Virus record (IMG/VR): IMGVR_UViG_3300021141_000022
Span: 1-39,527 of that record
Reading direction: 5' to 3' (one strand)
DNA length: 39,527 nucleotides
DNA from: a virus
The notes under the pieces: generated by a model
The model's input: the letters and a program-made list of their open reading frames with translations, nothing else
What the model was told of the DNA's origin: nothing
Databases searched by the model: none
Shown here: in pieces, positions 16,688 to 22,322 of the stretch
Layout of the letters: every line of letters begins with the position of its first letter
Numbering within the stretch: the first letter of the stretch is position 1
Program-made: the position numbers and the translations under genes

Positions 16688-17122
16688 CTAGATTGTAAAC
16701 ATAACTACCAAGACAGCAACACTAGCTGCTAATCCTCCTCCTACGCCTTTTAACCAACGCTGTAGTCTTTTATTCTTTTTAGCTAAATCTGCTACATCAT
16801 TCTCAAGTTTAGTCACCTGGTTTGAGCATGTTTCGAATCTCTTATTTTGAGTAGCAATCTCTTTCTCATAGGTTAACACCTTTTCCTTGTAAATTGCAAT
16901 CAAGCTATCTTGCTCTAATACCTTTTGTTCTGTCTTCTGTAGAACCACCTGAGTACCCTTTAGTTCAACGGTAGTGGAGTCTAACCTTAGAAGGTCGACT
17001 GCTATCTTTTGTGCTGTTGATTGGGGAATGCAGATTAACTGCTCTTTAGTTGTAGCGTTCTGAGAAAAAGCTGTTAAGCTCAGTAGGAGTATAACGGCCA
17101 GCATTTTTAATTTTTTCACCAT
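16688..17122 (-). CDS. Exported coiled-coil protein with C-terminal membrane anchor; spanin-like partner
   Basis: From the ATG at 17122 the product (144 aa) starts with a signal-type segment, MVKKLKMLAVILLLSLTAFS, ending AFSQ as in many Bacteroidota exported proteins. Then come CIPQSTAQKIAVDLLRLDS, a long coiled coil (about 60-115), and a C-terminal membrane segment (GLAASVAVLVVMFTI). An ATG at 17170 would add 16 residues ahead of the signal; I prefer 17122, which has an A-rich leader. The gene overlaps the end of the preceding membrane coiled-coil gene by 77 nt in another frame, recalling the overlapping Rz/Rz1 lysis genes. A host-lysis role is inference. Confidence 0.72.
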   Translation of the reverse strand: MVKKLKMLAVILLLSLTAFSQNATTKEQLICIPQSTAQKIAVDLLRLDSTTVELKGTQVVLQKTEQKVLEQDSLIAIYKEKVLTYEKEIATQNKRFETCSNQVTKLENDVADLAKKNKRLQRWLKGVGGGLAASVAVLVVMFTI

Positions 17123-17393
17123 AGTATTTTCTTTCTTGAATAATTGCCTGTTTAGCTGAATCAATCTCATGATCTAGCTCTTTAATAACTAGTTCTTTGT
17201 CAGAGATTTTTTTATTTAGAATAATCTGGTGCTGCTGGTAACCTGATATGGCTCTATTCAAGCTATCAATCTCAGTCTTATACTTTGTGTCGATTGTATG
17301 CTCGTATCGCTTGTTTGTAATCCAGATGTAACTAATTAATACTAAAACCGCTAGTACTAGTAATATGTTGGGTTTTGTAACCGTTGTCTTCAT
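17046..17393 (-). CDS. Rz-like inner-membrane coiled-coil protein (spanin-type)
   Basis: The 115-residue product has one N-terminal membrane anchor (residues about 9-25, NILLVLAVLVLISYIWI) and then a periplasmic coiled coil (about 30-95). It ends with YTPTELNSFFSERYN. This N-in, coiled-coil layout is that of i-spanins such as lambda Rz, which fuse inner and outer membranes at lysis. The C-terminal L-x-x-x-E-L-x-x-x-x-S-x-R-Y style end is one I associate with small proteins in Bacteroidota phages. The next gene begins inside its 3' end. No endolysin is visible next to it. The spanin assignment is by architecture only. Confidence 0.68.
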   Translation of the reverse strand: MKTTVTKPNILLVLAVLVLISYIWITNKRYEHTIDTKYKTEIDSLNRAISGYQQHQIILNKKISDKELVIKELDHEIDSAKQAIIQERKYYGEKIKNAGRYTPTELNSFFSERYN

Positions 17394-17395
17394 GT

Positions 17396-17791
17396 TTAGA
17401 ATTTTCGCGACGTTACCGCTTCTCCTGCTTCAAGCTCATCTTGGGCATATGCTAATGCGTAATCCTCAATTAAATCGTTTAAGATGTTTAACGTTGGATG
17501 TAACATTCCTGGCGTAGTCTTTTTTGTATTAGTAAACCAGTTAGCCAATGCTTGTTTAGCTTTTTTTAAATCCGAACTATCAGCGCTATGAATTGGGAAG
17601 TAATCCTCCTTTAAACTACCCTCACTCTTTGCTGAGTAATTTTTATCCACATAATTGAAAAACTCTTTCTTTCTAACTGGATCTTTTAGATCTGTTGGAG
17701 ATGAAATGTCAAACTTATTCATTGCCTTTTTAAAGAACTCCTGGTATGCAGTATCTTCTTTAAGTCTCTTGATAATGTGTTTAGTATTCAT
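17396..17791 (-). CDS. Small head-cargo candidate with FFNYVDKNY motif (131 aa)
   Basis: The leader MNTKHIIKRLKEDTAYQEFF has L-K-E at residues 10-12, a candidate prohead protease site. The next segment (KKAMNKFDISSPTDL, then KKEFFNYVDKNYSAKSE) is a pattern I recall in many small proteins of marine T4-like phages, where it follows a head-targeting leader. The C-terminus is helical and acidic. The start overlaps the upstream stop (TAATG). I infer an internal head protein; no enzymatic function can be assigned. Confidence 0.68.
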   Translation of the reverse strand: MNTKHIIKRLKEDTAYQEFFKKAMNKFDISSPTDLKDPVRKKEFFNYVDKNYSAKSEGSLKEDYFPIHSADSSDLKKAKQALANWFTNTKKTTPGMLHPTLNILNDLIEDYALAYAQDELEAGEAVTSRKF

Positions 17792-18216
17792 TAGTGTACT
17801 ATGTTATTTCGGATTCCTTTTAATAGGTTTAATCTCTCTTCGCTAGTAGTAGTAAACTTCTCAGCTACCTGAGATAGCATATCGATAAGATCCTCACTTG
17901 TTGGAGTTTCTTGTGATAGGCTGATCTTGCGAGAAAACATATCTACTGCTGTTTGAAAATCACCACCTAGACCTTCTTCCTCTTCTGGTACCTCTTCTGG
18001 AGCTGGCTCTTCTTGCGGCTGCTCTTTTGCTGCTGGGTCAGATGATGTTGGTGGAGTTGGTGCTGATGGATTGGCTTCTGGTGCTTCTTCCGGAGCCCCT
18101 TCTGGAGACTCTTCTGCTGCTTTTTCTTCCTCTTCACGAAGAACTTTAACAGCTAGTCGGCGTATTGCCTCACGCAACGCTCTCTCCTTAGTTAACTTTA
18201 CCGGTTTTCTTTTCAT
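17791..18216 (-). CDS. Acidic Pro/Glu-rich protein with basic leader (141 aa)
   Basis: The protein begins with a strongly basic helix (KLTKERALREAIRRLAVKVL) ending in L-R-E (26-28). It runs through a disordered Glu/Pro/Ala linker (about 30-82) and ends in a short helical domain (about 83-141, AVDMFSRKISLSQETPTSED). The leader plus acidic linker resembles the 131-residue core protein at 10229-10624 in design. Both ends overlap neighbours with TAATG. The family is unknown; an internal head protein is the likeliest reading from the leader and context. Confidence 0.68.
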   Translation of the reverse strand: MKRKPVKLTKERALREAIRRLAVKVLREEEEKAAEESPEGAPEEAPEANPSAPTPPTSSDPAAKEQPQEEPAPEEVPEEEEGLGGDFQTAVDMFSRKISLSQETPTSEDLIDMLSQVAEKFTTTSEERLNLLKGIRNNIVH

Positions 18217-18581
18217 TATTTTAGGAATCTTAGTTTATATATTGTTGAGTATAATAACTCAGTTACACCATCTAACTGGTTTTGGATGTAAGTATCCTCT
18301 ACCTTACTGAAGGTGTCTTCTACCTTCTTTGCTAACGCTTTTAGGTATGATATAGTTGACTCAGTACTCTTATACGATTCTAAGCTGAAATTCTCATAGT
18401 TAGATATGACGTCATATTTTCCTTGATAAGATTCAACTATACCGTCAATCAAATCAACCACATTGTCATAGTATCCTGCCATGGCAATGTGTTCTGCGTA
18501 TGATTTAGTTTGCAGGTGGAATACGTGCATTTGATTTCTCGAATGCAGTAAGTATGCTATTAACTTTTCTAACTCTTTCAT
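18216..18581 (-). CDS. Helical His-rich protein, possibly ferritin/Dps-like fold (121 aa)
   Basis: Residues about 10-60 read AYLLHSRNQMHVFHLQTKSY, AEHIAMAGYYDNVVDLIDGI and VESYQGKY. The pattern H-x-x-x-x-x-H-x-x-H ... H ... D ... E-x-x-Q-G is one I associate with a conserved unknown family in T4-like marine phages and somewhat with Dps-type four-helix bundles (H and E metal ligands). I chose the ATG at 18581, which overlaps the upstream stop as TGATG; a GTG one codon earlier is the alternative. Metal binding is inference. Confidence 0.68.
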   Translation of the reverse strand: MKELEKLIAYLLHSRNQMHVFHLQTKSYAEHIAMAGYYDNVVDLIDGIVESYQGKYDVISNYENFSLESYKSTESTISYLKALAKKVEDTFSKVEDTYIQNQLDGVTELLYSTIYKLRFLK

Positions 18582-18988
18582 CACTTCACTTGGCTGATTA
18601 AATCTAGAAACTTGTTTGTTTGAGCGTCAAATTCTTTTTTGTTTTTATCATCAAACATTACGTGCTCGATTTGACCATCCTTTTGTTTCATTTTACAAAT
18701 AGTAGCATCAAACTTCTCTAAACCAGTAAGCGTATATATCATACCAAACACACCCTCTTTCTCTGTTACTTTTGCCATGATTTGTGCATCCTTGATAACC
18801 AAGTCTAACATTCCAAAGTCAGTCAGATCAGCAACAAAAATATGTTGATCATTTTTTGTACCTAGGTACTTGAAGAGTGGTTTATATCCGTGTGTTGTTT
18901 GAAATTCACGGAAATATGGAGTAGCAATCAACTCTGGTGTTGATGTATCTTCTACTTCTCTTAGTGGTATTAGGTTTACTAATTTCAT
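18581..18988 (-). CDS. Head-cargo candidate with LRE leader (135 aa)
   Basis: The leader MKLVNLIPLREVEDTSTPEL has L-R-E at 9-11, a good match to the T4 prohead cleavage rule. The mature part would be a small alpha/beta protein: FREFQTTHGYKPLFKYLGTK, then HIFVADLTDFGMLDLVIKD, then GVFGMIYTLTGLEKFDATIC. It is the first gene after a TATTTATA box (13 nt upstream) and starts a translationally coupled chain running down to 17396. No known family is recognised. Packaging in the head is inferred from the leader. Confidence 0.7.
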   Translation of the reverse strand: MKLVNLIPLREVEDTSTPELIATPYFREFQTTHGYKPLFKYLGTKNDQHIFVADLTDFGMLDLVIKDAQIMAKVTEKEGVFGMIYTLTGLEKFDATICKMKQKDGQIEHVMFDDKNKKEFDAQTNKFLDLISQVK

Positions 18989-19001
18989 GCCTTGCTTTAT
19001 A

Positions 19002-19009
19002 TATAAATA
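19002..19009 (-). promoter_or_regulatory. Putative late promoter box TATTTATA
   Basis: The coding strand reads TACTATTTATATATAAAG, 13 nt upstream of the ATG at 18988. It lies in the 35-nt gap after the two-membrane-segment gene. Confidence 0.66.
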
Positions 19010-19023
19010 GTACGCGTTTTAAC

Positions 19024-19239
19024 TTACTTGTGTTTTTTAGCTTGCCATTGTAGCAAAATGGATAAGCCAAAGAATAGTCCCGCTATACAGTACATAACGA
19101 AATTGGCTCTCCACAAACTCCCTGTTGCTAATACGAGCCAGTATTGAATTATATCGAATCCTAGTGGATTGAAAAAGAGTGCGACCATTAGTGACCACGT
19201 TGCTAATCTCTCCTTCTGTACTCTTCTCACTCTCCTCAC
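19024..19239 (-). CDS. Small two-span membrane protein (71 aa)
   Basis: A basic N-terminus (RRVRRVQKERLATW) is followed by two hydrophobic helices: SLMVALFFNPLGFDIIQYWL and VMYCIAGLFFGLSILLQW. A basic end follows (QAKKHK). The phrase WSLxVALFFNPLGFD is one I recall in small membrane proteins of T4-like marine phages. The start is a GTG at 19239; no ATG exists upstream in this frame before a stop. Size and topology would fit a holin or a membrane modulator, but nothing here proves it. It lies 8 nt after the ParB-like gene. Confidence 0.7.
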   Translation of the reverse strand: MRRVRRVQKERLATWSLMVALFFNPLGFDIIQYWLVLATGSLWRANFVMYCIAGLFFGLSILLQWQAKKHK

Positions 19240-19247
19240 TATCCATC

Positions 19248-20300
19248 TTATTTAGTTTGGTTTCTACTCTTGATTACTTTCGCAACCTCTTCCCTTACAA
19301 GTTTTCTCAACTGAGTCTCCTTGGATTCGTAAACAACATTAACACCTAGTTGCTTTAGTTTATTTTCTAAAGCGCTTTGTTCTTCCTGATCTCCGTCCTT
19401 TAGGTAGTAGATAACATCTTTAAACTTACTGAACCCTAGCTTTGGTAATAAGTCGATTCTGTTAAAGATTGCTTTTAGTATATCCTTTACACCGTATGAT
19501 GATAATTTAAGTTCGTTCATTGATTCTTGTAGTTTTGTGTTAGGGCTATATGGTTTTGTAAAATCCACCACTCCGTTTTTAATTACGTTTGCTATTTTTT
19601 GAACCTCCTCTGGTCCAATCACTGGCATGTCTACTCTATCAGGTGCTCCTGGCATGATCTGCTTTGGTAAAAGATCTGCGTTACGCATCATAATTTGTTT
19701 TGCCTTTTCTGGATCACCATTTGCTCCTGGAACCTTTCCTAAAGCTGCTTTGATTTGTTCGGCTGGTACTGGGTACTGTCCTTTGATTCCGTTTGCAATA
19801 GCGTCTGTAATGATTGGTTCAAAGCTGTTTCCTGTAAATGTTGCTATGTCTCCTGATCCTGGATTTCCAGACTTGCCTAATGCTTTCGTAACAATGTTAA
19901 GTACTGACACCAGTGCCACTCCTGGTAGGTTTATTACGGTTCCTGCAATCTTTGCTTTTGGGTCTATAAGAGAGATGGCTGCCCATCTATGGTGACCATC
20001 CATAATGAAGTTATCACTAGAAATAATAGCCTCCAAGTCAACACCATCCCATTCACCTCTATTAAGAAACTTAATAGCCATTCCAAACGCTTTCTCTTTT
20101 ATAATTTCAGTTTGTGCTGGTTTTAGGTCTTTAACTGGAAATGAAGCTTTTTTAGACATAACTATGTCATCAACTTGGTTGTTGTCCTTTCTCCCACTAG
20201 ACACTGCAACCTTTGCTACGTCGGCTGGAATCTTGCTTAGAGGAATTACTTTGGTTTGACCAAGTACCTCTACCTCGTTGAGTATGTGTTTTAATTTCAT
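19248..20300 (-). CDS. ParB/sulfiredoxin-like domain protein with head-targeting-type leader
   Basis: The ATG at 20300 lies 2 nt after the upstream stop and gives the leader MKLKHILNEVEVLGQTKVIP, with L-N-E at 7-9. A GTG at 20309 could add three residues. The core (about 15-125) has the layout of ParB N-terminal domains: KVIPLSKIP, a helical part, SSDNFIMDGHHRWAAISLID. The DGHHRWAA (101-108) is the usual phosphate/nucleotide-binding loop. ParB-fold proteins bind CTP or ATP, and some are nucleases or kinases. The C-terminal half has L-Q-E and M-N-E sites and a charged helical end. Activity is unknown; packaging is inferred. Confidence 0.78.
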   Translation of the reverse strand: MKLKHILNEVEVLGQTKVIPLSKIPADVAKVAVSSGRKDNNQVDDIVMSKKASFPVKDLKPAQTEIIKEKAFGMAIKFLNRGEWDGVDLEAIISSDNFIMDGHHRWAAISLIDPKAKIAGTVINLPGVALVSVLNIVTKALGKSGNPGSGDIATFTGNSFEPIITDAIANGIKGQYPVPAEQIKAALGKVPGANGDPEKAKQIMMRNADLLPKQIMPGAPDRVDMPVIGPEEVQKIANVIKNGVVDFTKPYSPNTKLQESMNELKLSSYGVKDILKAIFNRIDLLPKLGFSKFKDVIYYLKDGDQEEQSALENKLKQLGVNVVYESKETQLRKLVREEVAKVIKSRNQTK

Positions 20301-20302
20301 GT

Positions 20303-20884
20303 TTACCACTTTCTACACGACCAGTAGCGAGCCTTATCTCTTGGTCCTGGATTATCACAATTATGTCTAGCTCTAAACGATCGACGTCTAGCTGGATCAC
20401 TCTTCTTTATGCTCATACCCTTCTGTCCAAAGTTAACCTTAACTACGTTTCCTTTTGGATTCTTTACATACACTTTAAACTTCTTGACATCACCCTGCAT
20501 AGGTTTGCCTAGTTTAACTGTACGTCCTTGATATTCTGCTTCTGTTAATTCCTGCTTGGTTGTCCGAATAGCCTCTAATAAAGCTACTGCACAACTATCG
20601 CATATAGTTATCTCTTGTGCGTTAATCTTCTTTGCAGCGGCTACTGCATCTTTGTAAGCCTCAGAGCCTTTTCGGGCTGGCTTTTCACCTCGAGCTCTCT
20701 TTGCTCTAATGTTTGCCCATAATCCCTTTTGCTCTTCGTTTATAGATTCATTAGCGTTCAAGTGTAGGGCAGCAAGATACTTATGTAAAGCCTCTTTGTT
20801 TCCGTCGGTACACCCAACTTTAGCACCTCCGTCTTTTTTATAGACGCAGTACTGATCTCCTTCTTTTCTCGCTGTGTATGGCAT
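20303..20884 (-). CDS. Cys/Trp-rich protein with two internal prohead-type cleavage sites (193 aa)
   Basis: Three parts are seen. Residues 1-50 include CVYKKDGGAKVGC and end in I-N-E (48-50). Residues 51-115 start KGLWANIRAKRARGEKPARK, contain ICDSCAVALLEAIR, and end in L-T-E (113-115) followed by AE, the same junction as T4 gp23 (LTE/AE). Residues 116-193 have KKFKVYVKNPKGNVVKVNFG and a C-terminal RRRSFRARHNCDN and RYWSCRKW, a pattern I recall from T4-like marine phages. Processing by gp21 would release separate domains, which is inference. The start overlaps the GAF-like gene stop. Confidence 0.75.
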   Translation of the reverse strand: MPYTARKEGDQYCVYKKDGGAKVGCTDGNKEALHKYLAALHLNANESINEEQKGLWANIRAKRARGEKPARKGSEAYKDAVAAAKKINAQEITICDSCAVALLEAIRTTKQELTEAEYQGRTVKLGKPMQGDVKKFKVYVKNPKGNVVKVNFGQKGMSIKKSDPARRRSFRARHNCDNPGPRDKARYWSCRKW

Positions 20885-21492
20885 TATTTTTGTAAATGGT
20901 TGTGCAATACTCCACCGATTGCAGTTGCGTGAACTGCTAGATGGTTGATCGATTCCATATCTAATCTGGTCTTTCTCTTTGTATAATCTAAACCTAAAGT
21001 TCCAATAAACTTATTGTCAATAGTTTTAATTGCAAAAAGATATCCAGACTTGCATCCACCCTCTTCGGCAATATACTTTAATCCGTGAGTTGCTATTGTA
21101 TCGTCCTTATAATCAGCTATCTCTATAATATCGTTTTCTAAAAGGTAATTTGTTGACTTGCTGAATAAACTTACTGGAATGTTGTGGAAGTTGGATTGCA
21201 CAGATAATGCACCTAAGCCCACTACTTCGTACACCATGCTAAATTTAGCTATCGACTTTCCTGTTGGATAGAAGTGACCTCCATTGTGAAACTGAGTAAT
21301 CCATACACGATCTGCATTGAACTCATCCTTGATGTGTTCTAGCTTGTTAATAACCTTTTCGCTAGTCTCCAGAGCCTCAGTTACCATGTCTGGTTTAACT
21401 TGTCTTTTTTCAATAAAGTACTTTAAGGTTAACAATATTACTGGGCCTAATACTCCTGTGATAAAGGCTACTATGATCGGTGCTATACTCAT
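20884..21492 (-). CDS. Membrane-anchored GAF-like domain protein (202 aa)
   Basis: An N-terminal membrane helix (about 4-25, APIIVAFITGVLGPVILLTL) is followed by a helical linker. A GAF-like sensory fold (about 55-200) contains ADRVWITQFHNGGHFYPTGK, KFSMVYEVVG, EEGGCKSGYLFAIK and FIGTLGLDYTKRKTRLD. GAF domains bind small molecules or mediate dimerisation; no linked catalytic domain is present. The start is directly next to the stop of the zinc-ribbon gene. A host-membrane modulator delivered or made late is possible. The ligand is unknown. Confidence 0.75.
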   Translation of the reverse strand: MSIAPIIVAFITGVLGPVILLTLKYFIEKRQVKPDMVTEALETSEKVINKLEHIKDEFNADRVWITQFHNGGHFYPTGKSIAKFSMVYEVVGLGALSVQSNFHNIPVSLFSKSTNYLLENDIIEIADYKDDTIATHGLKYIAEEGGCKSGYLFAIKTIDNKFIGTLGLDYTKRKTRLDMESINHLAVHATAIGGVLHNHLQK

Positions 21493-21996
21493 TTAATCGT
21501 TCTTATAGTTTTCTACTTTGGTCTTTAACTCACTAACCTCCTTATCTACTATCGCCTGCATCACACCTTTATCGGCATCCTTCCACGATTCGAGCAATCC
21601 ATCCTCAGTAACGTTTGTTTTTGAAACCGAGTCTTGTATGTAATCGTTAAGAGTCATTTCCATATCCTCCACAAACGCTTCTGCATTTGCAGTGATTCTT
21701 GCTCTTTCGTATTCTTTCCATCTTCCAGATGTTATTATCTCATGCTCCATGTCTATGGTACATGAATAACATCTCTGGTTGTATGTCCACATTTTAGCAT
21801 CTAAACTATGCTTCATCGAACCACCACACTTTGGACATGCTAGTGGTGTAAACACCTGCTTTCTAGCAGCATCCATTCTTGAAACCGTTCTCTTTAGACC
21901 ATTCTTAATAGTCCAGTCTTTTCCATTTTCGGTCCAAACATCACCCTCTTTGTAGTTGGGACGTTTACCCTCTGTCGTAACAAATAATTTACTCAT
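21493..21996 (-). CDS. Zinc-ribbon protein of unknown role (167 aa)
   Basis: Cys54-x2-Cys57 and Cys76-x2-Cys79 (CPKCGGSMKH ... QRCYSC) form a four-Cys zinc ribbon. It is preceded by an N-terminal segment (NYKEGDVWTENGKDWTIKNG) and followed by a long helical acidic C-terminus with FVEDMEMTLNDYIQDSV. No catalytic motif is visible. It overlaps the next gene upstream by ATGA. It could bind nucleic acid or a protein partner. Confidence 0.75.
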   Translation of the reverse strand: MSKLFVTTEGKRPNYKEGDVWTENGKDWTIKNGLKRTVSRMDAARKQVFTPLACPKCGGSMKHSLDAKMWTYNQRCYSCTIDMEHEIITSGRWKEYERARITANAEAFVEDMEMTLNDYIQDSVSKTNVTEDGLLESWKDADKGVMQAIVDKEVSELKTKVENYKND

Positions 21997-22322
21997 TTTG
22001 CTTGTAACTTATATTTTTCTAAAACTAATTCTACGTACTTATCGAACTTACGCATTGCTCGTCGTAGCTCAAGCTTTGCTCCTTCTGCTAGCTTTATTCC
22101 CTCCTCTTTGTCAGAAACTGCTCTGTAGAATTCTTTTCCTCCAGTAGACGATACGCTCAATATAAAGCTAACCTCTGGAGAGCCACTTTCACCAACTTCA
22201 TTGAAGTCTGTGTTGTAGTGTAGTGTCATGTTTGTGTTAGGTGAGGTTGCAATGGCTTCTTTCTTTTCCTGCAACACTTGCTTTACTGCTACCTCTTGTA
22301 TTTGCTTATATAGGTCTTTCAT
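21993..22322 (-). CDS. Head-cargo candidate with IQE/LQE leader (109 aa)
   Basis: The leader MKDLYKQIQEVAVKQVLQEK gives I-Q-E (8-10) and L-Q-E (17-19). The remainder is a small alpha/beta protein with TLHYNTDFNEVGE, EVSFILSVSSTGGKEFYRAV and a C-terminal helix (AMRKFDKYVELVLEKYKLQ). It overlaps the large nucleotidyltransferase gene and the zinc-ribbon gene by 4 nt each. No family is recognised. The leader suggests packaging in the head and trimming by the prohead protease. Confidence 0.7.
   Translation of the reverse strand: MKDLYKQIQEVAVKQVLQEKKEAIATSPNTNMTLHYNTDFNEVGESGSPEVSFILSVSSTGGKEFYRAVSDKEEGIKLAEGAKLELRRAMRKFDKYVELVLEKYKLQAK

Noticed and set aside
19037-19246. 69-codon frame starting with ATG at 19246
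   Set aside because: It shares most of its length with the two-span membrane protein frame, which has clear hydrophobic helices. The alternative has no coherent pattern after its first residues.
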